From NCBI GenBank assembly GCA_947044365.1, contig OX345638.1:1293701-1357700 (forward strand): 64,000 nucleotides of DNA, written 5' to 3'. The stretch comes from Petrosia ficiformis. Its lineage: Eukaryota > Porifera > Demospongiae > Haplosclerida > Petrosiidae. Position 1 is the first letter of the stretch; each line of letters begins with the position of its first letter. The translations under genes were made by a program, and so were the position numbers. Below the pieces are notes generated by a model. It was not told the DNA's origin. It did no database searches and worked only from the letters and a program-made list of their open reading frames with translations. Positions 37,101 through 47,800 of the stretch are shown piece after piece.

Positions 37101-38245
37101 CATCATCTACCCATCCAGTTGTCCACACTTATTCATTCATCCATACATCATCTACACTGTACCCATCCAGTTGTCCACTCTTATTCATCTATCCATACAT
37201 CCATCCAGTTGTCCATGCCCATTCATCCATCCATACATCATCTACCCATCCAGTTGTCCACAATTAATCATACATCATCTACCCATCCAGTTGTCCACGC
37301 CAATTCATTCATCCATACATCATCTACCCATCCAGTTGTCCACAATTAATCATACATCATTTACCCATCCAGTTGTCCACAATTAATCATACATCATCTA
37401 CCCATCCAGTTGTCCACAATTAATCATACATCATCTACCCATCCAGTTGTCCACAATTAATCATACATCATCTACCCATCCAGTTGTCCACAATTAATCA
37501 TACATCATCTACCCATCCAGTTGTCCACAATTAATCATACATCATCTACCCATCCAGTTGTCCACAATTAATCATACATCATCTACCCATCCAGTTGTCC
37601 ACGCCAATTCATTCATCTTTTTACATGTATCTTCTTATGCTTGCATTCATCAATTCCTCCGTTCATTCCTCTATCTTTTTGTCTTCATGCATTCCTCTAT
37701 CCATTGATCCATTCATGCATTTATAATTTCCTCATACATTCATCCAACCATTCTGCATTCGTCATTTCCTCCATTCATTCCTTCATTAATCCATCCATCC
37801 ATCCATTCCTTCGTCCATTCATGCATTCCTCCACCATTCATGCATTCCTCCATTCCTCCGCTCCTCCATCCATCCATTCATCCATTCATGCATTCCTCCT
37901 TCCATTCATGCATTTATCTGTTCCTCCATTCCTCCATCTATTCATCCATCCATGCATTTCTCCATCCATTCATCCATTCCTCCACCATTCCTCCATCCAC
38001 CACAGTTAAACTTGACACGTCAGTCAGATCAAGTTCAGCTAATACTTCCAATACTTCATGATCCAAAATCAAACAATAATTACGTTGCCAGAAGGACTAA
38101 TCTACCAAAAGTAGAACTACCTTCAGCACTACAGGTCATCGATCAAACACTTCGTAAACCATCTCAAGAATGGAATATCCCACCTAACGAGTCAAGTTTG
38201 GCTTACTGTATTCAATATTTACTAAATGTTAACTTACCTGTGTAA
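16987..38245 (+). CDS. MED14: Mediator complex subunit 14
   Basis: MED14 is the scaffold joining Mediator head, middle and tail in the nucleus. 27 exons: 16987-17069, 17124-17150, 17206-17311, 18552-18646, 19825-20033, 21915-22040, 22843-22994, 24085-24220, 24622-24843, 24899-25118, 25621-25943, 26329-26360, 27483-27605, 28828-28992, 29860-30019, 30621-30700, 31224-31358, 31609-31680, 31864-31910, 32000-32046, 32641-32708, 33321-33680, 34742-34862, 35053-35108, 35515-35622, 36524-36649, 38006-38245. All phases close: 1,212 residues (human 1,454). Diagnostic blocks: [107 protein letters not shown] and the C-terminal [21 protein letters not shown] Pro/Ser linker sits in exon 22, about residues 890-935, shorter than in vertebrates. 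Small internal exons could still be missing, but no gap breaks the frame. Confidence 0.95.
17460..18480. repeat. GGAT/GAAT tetranucleotide array in MED14 intron 3
   Basis: About 1 kb of (GGAT)n with GAAT, GATAGATAGAAG and GTTGGAAG variants, in higher-order blocks of 100-160 bp (for example GGATAGATAGAAGGATGGAT recurring). It fills most of the intron between exons 3 and 4. Confidence 0.9.
18668..19143 (-). mobile_element. MITE family D, copy 2, with five-fold internal repeat
   Basis: Inverted relative to copy 1. Ends ACTAAAGTCATTCACGTTCA and GTGAACAGACTTTAGTG. The internal 62-bp unit (AGTTACAGTATAATCATGTA plus TTAAACTATACACTATAGTA) is present five times, against three at 13286 and one at 51656. 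Confidence 0.75.
19144..19670. mobile_element. MITE family B, copy 1, internally amplified
   Basis: Bounded by TTAGTGTTGTTTTAGTGTGA and TTAACTAAAACAACACTAAT. Inside, a unit of about 100 bp (AGTTTCTCACAATTTATTAC with TTACATGTAACTAAAAGGGG) is repeated four times. Abuts MITE D copy 2. Confidence 0.75.
20430..20618. mobile_element. MITE family C, copy 2
   Basis: Ends TATATGTCAATAAAATGTCA and TGACATTTTATTGACATATA are near-perfect inverted repeats of about 20 bp around about 150 bp. In MED14 intron 5. Upstream, 20075-20125 is a GGGGGAGGG-rich run. Confidence 0.8.
20627..20923. mobile_element. MITE family E
   Basis: Left end TATACAAACCACAGAATACA is complementary to right end TTGTATTCTGTGGTTTGTAT; sub-terminal GTCATGCATGAGTCACAAT also pairs. 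The left-end sequence recurs at about 59965-60030. It lies directly next to MITE C copy 2. Confidence 0.65.
20936..21300. repeat. About 120-bp tandem repeat, three copies
   Basis: Each unit has a TACATG run followed by AGCTACATAATACTGAAACA, ACCAAATTCCCTATCAGTTG and TACATTGTGTAAAACAT. The unique parts are almost identical; the TACATG runs differ in length. Confidence 0.85.
21308..21613. mobile_element. MITE family B, copy 2
   Basis: Starts TTAGTGTTGTTTTAGTGAAC and ends AAACTAAAACAACAATAA. Its interior is made of repeated AACTAAAACTAAAACC and their complements, so most of the element can pair with itself. Confidence 0.75.
22114..22278 (+). mobile_element. MITE family G, copy 2
   Basis: Ends CCAGGGGTGTGGAAGCAG and GCTATTTCCACACCCCTGG form inverted repeats. 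The internal TCTAGTGAATGTCCGGTAAA matches copy 1 at 12932-13088 in reverse. In MED14 intron 6. Confidence 0.75.
23145..23306 (+). mobile_element. MITE family A, copy 4
   Basis: GTTTTTTTGATAAAATCATA to GTTATCAAAAACTCTGG, with CACTAACAGTATTAACTATT and TTGAGCCAATTTGGCCCA inside. Shortened between the GGCCCA and TTATTATCACTAACA motifs. Confidence 0.7.
23346..23616. mobile_element. MITE family B, copy 3
   Basis: ATGTTGTTTTAGTTTGACAA to TTATAACAACACTAATTA; the interior is repeated TTAGTTAACTAAAAG-type sequence as in the other family-B copies. In MED14 intron 7. Confidence 0.7.
23941..24096 (+). repeat. Triplicated 3' splice site of MED14 exon 8
   Basis: Three exact tandem copies of a 52-bp unit starting AGGGGTGTGGTTTTGATTGC. 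Each contains the polypyrimidine tract and acceptor TTTTAATATTTTGTAG followed by the first 14 exon bases GTGGAGCGATTAAG. Acceptors lie at 23980, 24032 and 24084. Only the last leads into the open exon. Use of an earlier one would read [13 protein letters not shown] and stop. Confidence 0.9.
24354..24568 (-). mobile_element. MITE family A, copy 5 (full length)
   Basis: The most complete copy: CCAGAGTTTTTGAAGCTTGG at one end and GAGCTTATCAAAAACACTGG at the other, about 215 bp, with both AAAGAG boxes. In MED14 intron 8, upstream of the exon 9 acceptor at 24621. Confidence 0.8.
25135..25460. repeat. TG microsatellite and TACATG tract in MED14 intron 10
   Basis: (TG)n with CTGTG interruptions at 25146-25290, then TACATG runs to 25460 with two copies of ACATGCTACTGTACATG. 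Confidence 0.85.
25958..26312. repeat. TACATG / TGTATG microsatellite in MED14 intron 11
   Basis: Mixed TACATG, ATACATACA and GTGTATG repeats filling the intron between exons 11 and 12, with long artificial frames on both strands. Confidence 0.85.
26748..27380 (+). repeat. (CAGGTA) hexamer array in MED14 intron 12
   Basis: About 630 bp of ACAGGT hexamers with TAGGTA and GCAGGT variants, roughly 100 units. Each unit contains CAG|GTA, the core of a 5' splice site. Reading it gives false (Tyr-Arg)n or (Leu-Tyr)n frames. Confidence 0.95.
27606..28026. repeat. TATG tetranucleotide array in MED14 intron 13
   Basis: (TGTA)n with short TACATG interruptions, densest at 27836-28026. Confidence 0.9.
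28035..28205 (+). mobile_element. Dispersed repeat family L, 3' part
   Basis: AAGAGTAGATAATCAAATAG through AATCATAGGGGGATACGTTT matches the right half of 8215-8670, with a TACATGTACAATGTATATAT insertion near 28080. Confidence 0.6.
28210..28802. repeat. TACATACTATATTATATACA minisatellite
   Basis: About 590 bp of units of 55-80 bp alternating (ACATGT)n blocks with ACTACATTGTACATACTATA and CGTACTATCTTATATACA. In MED14 intron 13, ending 25 bp before the exon 14 acceptor. Confidence 0.85.
29020..29825. repeat. TTACTATTAATAG satellite in MED14 intron 14
   Basis: Dozens of copies of the half-palindrome TTACTATTAATAG with GAACATGATTG spacers, in both orientations; the strand bias flips near 29270. 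The same motif dominates two RASA introns. Confidence 0.85.
30064..30512. repeat. 55-60 bp tandem repeat derived from MITE B
   Basis: Eight or so copies of GTTAACTATAACTAAAACCTCTTTTAGTAAGG-type units (split here only by length: GTTAACTATAACTAAAACC, then TCTTTTAGTAAGGTATTGTG). The unit is the end region of MITE family B. In MED14 intron 15. Confidence 0.8.
30732..31215. repeat. TACATG and ACTTACATGT arrays plus CCTCCTTCT tract
   Basis: MED14 intron 16: (ACATGT)n at 30735-30775, a pyrimidine run CCTCCTTCTCTTCCTCTTCC at 30880-30950, then (CTTACATGTA)n to 31210. Confidence 0.8.
31390..31605. repeat. TATC array in MED14 intron 17
   Basis: (TATC)n with TGTC, TTTATC and ATAT interruptions, running up to the exon 18 acceptor at 31608, for which it supplies the pyrimidine-rich tract. 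Confidence 0.85.
32058..32575. repeat. GGAT array in MED14 intron 20
   Basis: About 515 bp of (GGAT)n with GGGT and GACAGATCGATG variants, starting 11 bp after the exon 20 donor. Confidence 0.9.
32709..33260. repeat. TACATG array in MED14 intron 21
   Basis: Mixed (TACATG)n and TATATACATG, interrupted at 32905-32955 by a unique AAAGGTCCCGGCTTATAATT stretch. Confidence 0.85.
33716..33869. mobile_element. pogo/Tigger-like MITE (family F)
   Basis: 154 bp with ends TACAGTAGAACCTCTTTAT and TTATTAGAGGTTCTACTGTA, inverted repeats of about 15 bp flanked by TA. CAGTAGAACCTC-type ends are known from pogo/Tigger DNA transposons of animals. No transposase is present. In MED14 intron 22. Confidence 0.75.
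33885..34066. repeat. (GTGTG) pentanucleotide array, left of family-I element
   Basis: About 35 units, switching GTGTA to GTGTG to GTGTA to GTGTG along its length, and cut off by the family-I element at 34067. Confidence 0.9.
34067..34424 (+). mobile_element. Family I element, complete copy
   Basis: 358 bp with ends CAGGCTTTCATTTAG and CTAAATGAAACCCTG (14 of 15 complementary). Strand-asymmetric runs: GGGGGGG near the left end, CCCCCCCTGCCCCCCCC near the right. It sits inside a pentanucleotide array. GTGTA on both sides could be the target duplication but cannot be told from the repeat. A truncated copy is at 10818. Confidence 0.75.
34425..34636. repeat. (GTGTA) pentanucleotide array, right of family-I element
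   Basis: About 42 GTAGT units with scattered GTATT variants, followed by a short (ACTGT)n run at 34673-34700. Continues the array interrupted at 34067. Confidence 0.9.
34863..35020. repeat. TGTG/TATG repeats in MED14 intron 23
   Basis: (GTGTGTAT)n and GTCTGTCTATGTG mixed repeats between exons 23 and 24, starting at the exon 23 donor, which is itself GTGTGTG. Confidence 0.8.
35118..35500 (+). repeat. Polypyrimidine tract (CCTCCTTCT) before MED14 exon 25
   Basis: About 380 bp almost purely C and T, in CCTCCTTCTCCTCATCTTAC and CTTTCTTCTCCACCTCC blocks with a higher-order repeat of about 100 bp. It fills intron 24 from 10 bp after the donor to 15 bp before the acceptor. Confidence 0.95.
35815..36306 (+). 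repeat. CCCCTATTCCATTCTACCCT minisatellite, MED14 intron 25
   Basis: About 23 copies of a 21-bp unit CCCTATTCCATTCTGCCATG with ACCCTGT variants and some 24-bp units with an extra ATT. The 21- and 24-bp lengths keep all plus frames open without coding. Confidence 0.9.
36720..37622. repeat. CATCATCTACCCATCCAGTT minisatellite, MED14 intron 26
   Basis: About 900 bp. The left part has about 50-bp units with CCATACATCATCTACCCATC, CAGTTGTCCACACTTATTCA; from 37230 the unit is homogenised to 38 bp with CACAATTAATCATACATCAT. Variants alternate TTGTCCAC and CTTCCATG. 37640-38000 continues as decaying TTCATGCATTCCTCCATTC repeats up to the exon 27 acceptor. Confidence 0.9.
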
Positions 38246-38462
38246 CGATCTAATTCCACAGAGTATGTTTCTAGTTTTGGAAATTAAAATTTAATAATAG
38301 TTAGCTAATAATTTAATTAAAGTGCGAGACGTGGCACGCGCGTAATTTGCGTGGGCAGTAATTATATTGAGTCGTTAATTAAGTGGGTGTGGCTATCAGG
38401 AATTGCATTTTAGTTTTACATTGTACATTGTACATTGTACTCTTCTACAAAAGAGTGTATCG
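38246..38462 (+). promoter_or_regulatory. MED14 3' end and RASA promoter
   Basis: The whole space between the MED14 stop and the RASA start is 217 bp, so it must hold the MED14 poly(A) site (AATTAAA near 38283 or 38316) and the RASA promoter. A GC-richer GGCACGCGCGTAATTTGCGT at about 38331 and a threefold TTGTACA near 38420 stand out. Operon-like trans-splicing cannot be ruled out by sequence. Confidence 0.45.
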
Positions 38463-41400
38463 ATGGCCACCGACTATCCCCAGGAGGTACAAGATGGCGA
38501 TAATACCATGTCAGAGGGGAGGTTAGAGACTACGATACGCATGAAAATTGGTACGTGTTTGCAGATTTTCATTGAATTGCTTTCTGATTGGAATATAATT
38601 TCTGTGATAATAAATTATGATGTTATAATCATGTATGTAATAATACACACAGGTGAGGTTAAAGGTATACCAGCTGGAGCAGGTGGCAAACTTCATGACT
38701 TGTATGTTGCTGTATTACTTGATCAAGAAGAGGTGTATCGAACTGCTACTATAGAAAAGACGTTGAAGTATGGAATGATAGATACATACATACATACATA
38801 CACAGACAGATAGATAGATAAATTGATTGATTGATATGTGCATGCATTATGACATTGACGGCAAATATACATGTGTGTATAAATAGATTGACAGATAGAT
38901 AGATAGATGCATACATGTACATGTATACATTTATTGATGGATGTATGCAGATGGATGGATGGATGAATACAGGTAGATAGATGGTGGAGTATGTGTTTGT
39001 ATATGTGTATGAAAAGATTTGTATATATGAGTAAATAGATAGAGACACACAGATAGATAGATAGACACAATTTTCTTCATCTTTTAGTCCTCTAATTGGT
39101 GAAGAATTCACGTTTCCTGTTCCTCGTCATTTCTCTCGGCTTGCATTCTATGTTTGTGATGGTGAGGGTGTTTCTCGTGATCCTCGTCTAGGACATACAA
39201 TATTCAAAAGAGATCATCTGGCACTAATGCATGAGTTTGCTTCTGAGCAGTGGTTCCCAGTCTATCCCATAAAACCTGATTCTGAAGTCCAGGTATAGGA
39301 ATGAGAACAAGAATTATGCATGTACTGTTTTGTTGTAAAAAACATTGTTCAAGTGCAATTGCTTTAGGTGTTGGAGGATAATGGTCTGGGTATTGGGATA
39401 TTTGTAGATTTACTTTATGTGTTGGAATGAGCATGGGGATAAAAGTCTGGGTATTGGGATATTGTACATTTACTGAATGTGTTGGAATGAGCATGAGGAT
39501 AATAGTCTGGGTATTGGGATATTGTACATGTCTGTCCATTTAGGGTAGACTTCTTGTTAGTGTGAGTGTTACTGAACAGCTAGATGGAATTAATACAATC
39601 CTTCAGCTACATGTTAGGTAAATATATGTACGGTATATGTCAATAAAATATCACCCTACAGTAACAGTAATTACCTTAGTTCTACTGTCAGTATAATACA
39701 GTAATTACTGTCTCACTACTGTGGTGTTGAATTGACAAGTACACCAATTACTGTTAAAACTACTGTTGAACTACTGTAGTGTGATAATGAAACTACTGAG
39801 TAATTACTGTACTGTATGGTGACTTTTTATTTACATATACTGTATGTATGTATGTAATATTATGCATGTATGTATGTATGTACGTGTATGTAATAGTATG
39901 TATGTGTGTACTATGTATGTATGTATGTATGTAATAGTATGCATGTATGTATGTGTGTATGTAATATTATGATGTACGTATGTATGTACATGTATGTAAT
40001 AGTACAGTTGTATGTATGTATGTATGTATGTACATGTATGTAATAGTATGCATGCATGTATGTATGTATGTATGTATGTAATATTATGCATGTACGTATG
40101 TATGTATGTATGTATATATGTATGTATGTATGTATGCATGTATGCATGTATGTATGCATGTACGTATGTATGTATGTATGTACTATGTATGTATTAGTAT
40201 TAGTTTAGTTTGACAATAGCAACCACTTTTAGTTACGGCTTGTGTATGATGGCTTTCTCAAACATTTATAGTTTAATTAATTAACATTATCTAAAAAGGT
40301 TTATTATTTAGTTAATTCAGTTATAGTTTAGTTAACTTATAGCCACAATGCCTTACTAAAAGGGATTTTAGTTATAGCCATAGTTAAGTGACACAACACT
40401 ACTATGAGTGTATATCGGTACAATGCATGTATGTACATATTAGTGTTGTTTTAGTTAACTAAAACTAAAACCTCTTCTAGTTAGGTATTTTGAATTTTAG
40501 TTAACTAAAATATATCTAAATTACAAGTCTATTGTAACAACTATAACTAACTAAAATGAGAATTAGTCAATAATGGACACTTTTAGTTAGTTAAAACTAA
40601 AACCCTTTTAGTAAGCCTATACATGTAATATTGCTTTAGTTAAATTTAATAAACTAAAAGTTTGAGAAACTGTAACTCATTATTTTCTAACTAAAACAAC
40701 ACTAGTACATACATGTATGTACATAGTACTATGTACATACATACTACATACTACATACTATGTACATACTACATACTACATACTACATACTACATACTAT
40801 GTACATAGTACTATGTACATACGTATATGTACATAGTACTATGTACATACCTATATATGTATGTATGTATGATTGTAGATATAAATATGTATAATTATCT
40901 GAAGATTATGTGTATTTTTTTTATTAAGAATATCAGAGGCTGAAAATCTAGCTCCATGGAGTGGTAATGGTTCCTTTTCAGATCCTTACTGTACAGTAAC
41001 TTTACTTAGCACGCAAGGAGTTCAGAGGTACTGTACCAATCTGTCCACCCGATCATCCATGAATCCATCCATCTATCCATTATTTATCCATTGATCCATC
41101 CACCCATGAATCTATGAATCCATTGATTCATTCATTCATCCATCGATCTATCCATTCATTCATCCATCAATCCATTCATTCATCCATCAATCCATCCATT
41201 CATTCATCCATCGATCCATTCATTCATCCATTGATCCATCCATTCAGTCATTCATTGATTCATTCATTGATCCATTCATTCATCCAATGATCCATCCAAT
41301 GATCCATCCATTCATCCATCCATTCATCCATTGATCTATGCACGTCTTCTTCAAACAGATCAGAAATCAGAAAAGGATTAGTAAAAAAGAGGACTATAAA

Positions 41401-41788
41401 TCCAGTATTTAATGAAATGTATCTTTTCAAGGTATGTACAATTCTAAAAAATATAATTTTTATGTACTAAAAGTCATTCTGCCAACAATTACACTCTAGT
41501 GTCATATTGAATAGATTTGGCACTGAAACAAGTCTTGTGTATTAGTATAATATATGTATGTACAATGTATATATGTATGTAATATTATGTATGTAGATAT
41601 GTATGTATGTATGTAAGTATATATGTATGTATGTATGTATGTATATATGTATGTAATATACTATGTATGTATGTATGTATGTATGTAGGTATGTAGGTAT
41701 GTAGGTAAGTATGTGTGTATGTACGTATGTATGTATGTATGTATGTACAATGTATGTATGTATGTATGTATGTATGTATGTATGTATG

Positions 41789-41822
<34 letters not shown>

Positions 41823-43728
41823 TGTATTAGTGTTGTTTTAGTTAACTGAAAGTAATTCTAAATAATATAATAAGTGTAACCTTTTTCATAACTAAATAAA
41901 TTATAATATTTATGGTCTTTTAGTTGTTTTGGTTAGCTTGTAATGGACTTTCGGTTAACTACTAATGTACCTATAATTACGCTACAAGGTGTAAATGGAT
42001 GTACAGTTTAGTTCCTCATGTACGGTAGGTCAAATATCAAACCAACATATAGTATTTGCTAACCAAAGTAATACTATAATTAATTAACTATAACTATAAC
42101 AGCATCTCAAAATGGAACTAAAACAACACTAGTATGTATGTATGTACATGTATGTACATGTATTAATGTATGTATAATTGTATATATGCATGTATGTACA
42201 TGTATACATGTTTGTATGTACACATGTACATGTATGCATGTATGTATGTACATGTATGTATGTACATGTATGTATGTATGTATATATGTATGTATGTACA
42301 TGTATGCATGTATGTATGTACATGTATTAATGTATGTATAATTGTATATATGCATGTATGTACATGTATGCATGTATGCATGTATGTATGTACAGTATGC
42401 ATGTATGTATGTACTGTATGTACATGTATGTATGTACATGTATGTATGTATGTATGTATGTATATATGTATGTATGTACATGTATGTATGTTTGTATGTA
42501 TGTATGTATATATATATATTGTACATGTATGTATGTATGTATGTACATGTACATGTATGTATGTCAGACATATGGCCAAGTAATTACCCTCGTTACTTGT
42601 ACTTAACTTATACTTTCCTTAAGTCCTTAGTCGGTTAAAAGGATATACTTGTACCTTTGCTCAGTATTTGAATACATACAAGTATTTCTAAGTATTTCAA
42701 ATACTTCGTGCACATGAAAATATCTGATATCACTGCACATAACTATTACGCTGATAATACAGTACTTAAGTATATACCACTTACATGTACATGTATATAC
42801 TTCCAAATGTACTTGAATATATACTATTGTCAAAACAGAGATTGTACTGGTGCATCCTTTCACACAATGCCTGTACTTTGTACCTTGTACTGTCTGATGT
42901 ATGTGCTATATATATGTATTTATGTATATATGTATGTATGTATGTACTATAATTATGTATGTATGTATGTATGTGCTACAATTATGTATGTATGTACTGT
43001 ATGTATGTATGTATGTATGTATGTATGTATGTATGTATGTATGTACATGTATATATGTACATCTATGTACTATATGTATGTATGTATGTATGTATGTACA
43101 ATAATTATGTATGTATGTATGTATGTGCTACAATTATGTATGTATGTATGTATGTATGTATGTATGTGCTACAATTATGTATGTATGTATGTACATGTAT
43201 GTATGTATGTGCTACAATTATGTATGTATGTATGTATGTATGTATGTATGTATGTATGTATGTATGTATGTATGTATGTATATTTCTATATTACATATAA
43301 TTTATATATAATATAATGTATACATAAACATGCATTATGTACATGTATGTACGTATTTGTCTGTATAATTATGTGAATATACATGTACATGTACATGTGC
43401 ACATATATATACATAATTATAGTATCACCTTGTGTGTATACATGAAACTGTATAAGTGATATCAATGCTTTGATCTGTGTCACTTCTACAACACAGATCA
43501 TATTTAAGAAATTTAATATACTATTATTATCATTATTTTTATTATAGTTGACAAGATACGAAGATTTAGAAGATACTGTCGTCAGGTACACGTAACGATA
43601 ATGTAATGATATTCATAGCCCATTTATTTATCTACCTACCTATCTATCTATCCATTTATTTATCTATCTATCTATCTATCCATTTATTTATCTATCCATT
43701 TATTTATCTATCAACCTATCTATATATC

Positions 43729-43792
<64 letters not shown>

Positions 43793-44762
43793 AATCTATC
43801 TATCTAACTAACTACTCTTCTTTTTCTTGTAGAATATCTCTCTGGCATCAACAGATACTAGGTGAAGACATATTTCTTGGTCAAGTCCATTTATCTCTTT
43901 CTTCATTGGACCCAGTCCAATCTCGATCACATGAAGCATGGTATTCTCTCTGTCCTCGTAAAAATGAATCTTCTGATGATAAAATTGGAAGTATTAGATT
44001 GCTATTGTCATATCAAGAAGATTATATTCTACCTTTATCGACTTATCAGCCATTTTTAAATCTACTTCTTAAAAGCATGACTATACCGGTATGTGTCTCT
44101 GTCTGTATGATTGGTATGTGTCTCTGTCTGTATGATTGGTACATGTATGTGTCTCTCTCTGTATGATTGGTATGTGTCTCTGTCTGTATGATTGGTATGT
44201 GTCTCTGTCTGTATGATTGGTATGTGTCTCTGTCTGTATGACTACACTAGTATGGGTCTCTGTCTGTATGACTACACTAGTATGGGTCTCTGTCTGTATG
44301 ACTACACTAGTATATGTCTCTGTCTGTATAACTACACTAGTATGTTTCTCTGTCTGTATAATTGGTATGTGTCTTGGTCTTTACAATCACTACATACATT
44401 ATTTCTGTCTGTTTGTTAGTCAGTATTTCTTCTGTCTGTTTGTCTGTCTGTCTATTCATCCGTTTGTCTATTCATCTGTTTGTCATTTTGTCATTTTGTT
44501 TGTTATGAATTGATCGTTACATTACCCTCTTGTCATCTTTTCTTGTTATCTTTAGTGACTCACCTTTTTTCTACCTCTCCTTTCCTTCCTCTCTTTGTCT
44601 CTCATTCTCTGCTCTCATCTCTCTCAATATAGGATTTCAATGATAGTGCTATGAGTATTCTTCAAGAGGTCTGTAAAGATCGGTCGGCTTTAGGAAGAAG
44701 TATTGTCAAAGTATTTTTAAAATTAGGAAAGGTATGTATGTGTGTATGTATGAATGTATGTA

Positions 44763-44800
<38 letters not shown>

Positions 44801-47800
44801 TGTGTGTATGTATGTATGCATGTATGTATGTGTGTATATATGTATGTATGTATGTATGTTGTATGTATGTATGTATGTATGTACGTATGTATGTATGTAT
44901 GTGTGTATGTATGTATGTACGTATGTATGCATGTATGTGTATATATATATGTATGTACATGTACATAGATGTATCAGTGTATGTAAAATGTAATTGATAT
45001 ATTTACAGTGTGTAATGATATTCTCTATATATAGTCATTTAGTATGAAGTTAATGTGTGACGTAATTTTCAAAAAGGGAGTATTTCCTGTAAAATAGTTT
45101 TAATCAAATGCTTACCTTCAAGTGGTTGCCATCCACCATTTTGTATAGAAAGTCTATGAAATTTGGTGTCCAGGAAGAACTATTATTTAGCTTCGTAGAT
45201 ACTGAAGTTCGTTAGCTTCCTATATAAAATGTTAAAATGATTAGAGATTAAATATAACCTTGTATTAGTGTTAATGTTTGAAAATGAGGTCACATATTAT
45301 ACAATTTATAGTATGAAGAACTAGCTGCTCGTCTTATTCAAGTGGAGGTTGAATCTACTAGGTAATTAGATAGATAGATAGATGAATAGATTCATACATA
45401 GATGATAGATAGATAGACATGTCATTGTTAATTGTATGATTAAATATGTATACAGGACAGATGGATGGATGAATGGAGGGATGGATGGATAGATGGATGG
45501 ATGGATATAGATGGATGGATGGATGGATGGATGGATAGATGGATGGATGAATGGAGGGATGGATAGATAGATGGATGGATGGATGGATGGATGAATGGAG
45601 GGATAGATGGATGGATAGATGGATGGATGGATATAGATGGATGGATGGATGGATGGATGGATGGATGGATGGATAGATGGATGGATGGATGAATGGAGGG
45701 ATGGATGGATAGATGGATGGATGGATATAGATGGATGGATGGATGGATGGATGGATGGATGGAGGGATGAAAGGATAGATGGATGGATGGATGGATGGAT
45801 GGATAGATGGATGGATGGATGGATATAGATGGATGGATGGATGGATGGATGGATGGATAGATGGATGGATGGATGAATGGAGGGATGGATGGATAGATGG
45901 ATGGATGGATATAGATGGATGGATGGATGGAGGGATGAAAGGATAGATGGATGGATGGATGGATGGATGGATAGATGGATGGCTAGACGGATGGATGATG
46001 GATGGATGGATGGATGGATGGATGGTTGGGTGGGTGGTTGGTTGGTTGGATGGACAGACAGATGGACGGACGGACGGATAGATCACATTTCTTCTATCTA
46101 TCAATAGTGATCCTAATACACTTTTTCGAGGGAACTCTGTAGCCAGTAAGGTCATTGATGAGTTTATGAAAGTTGTTGGTCACTCTTATCTTCATCGTAC
46201 TCTTCAACCGTGTATTGATGAGGTATGTACTTAATTTACATCCTTGTTCTCTCCCTTTCTCTCTCCCTCCCTCCCCCCATTTCTCTGTCTACGTACATGT
46301 ATCTATCTGTCGTTCTCTCTATCTATCTATCTGTCTGTCTATCTATCTATCTATCTATCTATCTATTCCTTTCTCTCTCATCAGATCTTTGAACTAAAAA
46401 GATCTTGTGAAATAGATCAAACAAAACTAAATGAAACGGAAAATCTTGATGTCAACATGGTAACCATAGTTACCAGACACACACACACACACACTAAATA
46501 TCATACTTAAATTCATCCTCATCTTCTCTTTAAACAGACCAATCTCTTATTCTTTGTGGAAAAACTGATGAGTGCCATAACCTCATCTGCTCGATCCTGT
46601 CCTCCATTGATGGTGAAAATATTTTCAATGTTAAGAATGGCTGCGATAAAACAATTTCCTGGTAAGAAATACACACACTTATAATTATATAATAATATCT
46701 GTTACTATTAATAGTAACATGTTAATTATAAACTATTATGTTACTATTAATAGTAACAATGACTGCCTATTGTGTTACTATTAATAGTAATATTGGTATT
46801 ATCGTTAATGATGGCATAATGTTACTATTAATAGCAATAAAATGTTAACTCCACCCATTTCTTTAGATATACATGATGAGGTTGGATACACTGCAATCAG
46901 TGGTTTCATTTTTCTGAGGTTCTTTGCTCCTGCCATTCTCAATCCTAAACTGTTTGGCTTACGTCCTGAAAATCCGGTCTGTGTCCATGTGTCATTATTT
47001 ATCAGTGTCTGTGTCATTATTTGTCAGTGTAATTATCAATGTCTCTGTCTGTCAGTGTCCGTGTCCGTGTCTGTCAGTGTCTCCTCTGTCCATTATCAGT
47101 GTCTGTGTCATTATCTGTTAGTGTCATTATCAGTGTCTCTGTCTGTCTCTGCCTGTCAGCGTCTGTCGCTCTCTGTCAGTGTCTGTGTCTGTCAGTGTCT
47201 GTGTCCATTATCAGTGTCTGTGTCACAGCGTCTGCCTCATTTTCATTCTCTGTGTCATTGTCAGTGTTTGTTTCCATCATAGTATATGTTTTGTTTTTGT
47301 CAGTTATTTATTCTTTTAAATAATTTATTGCTTATATTTTTATTCACTCTATTTTCAGAATCCTGTTGTTGCCAGATCATTACTATTAATATCAAAAACA
47401 ATCCAAAACTTAGGAAACATTGGATCAAGAGTACGTTAATATAGGATCAAGTGTATGTTAATATAGGATCAAGTGTATGTTAATATAGGATCAAGTGTAT
47501 GTTGAGGGTGGGATCAAGTGTATGTTAATATAGGATCAAGTGTATGTTGAGGGTGGGATCAAGAGTACGTTAATATAGGATCAAGTGTATGTTAATATAG
47601 GATCAAGTGTATGTTGAGGGTGGGATCAAGTGTATGTTAATATAGGATCAAGTGTATGTTAATATAGGATCAAGAGTACGTTAATATAGGATCAAGTGTA
47701 TGTTAATATAGGATCAAGAGTACGTTAATATAGGATCAAGTGTATGTTAATATAGGATCAAGAGTACGTTAATATAGGATCAAGTGTATGTTAATATAGG

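Noticed and set aside
3698..38480. AKAP14 and RASA proteins both beginning MATDY
   Set aside because: Only five residues agree and flanking DNA differs; probably coincidence, since MAT starts are common.
39204..39539. Minus-strand 111-codon frame over RASA exon 3
   Set aside because: It overlaps a well-supported plus-strand exon and a three-copy intronic repeat; a shadow frame.
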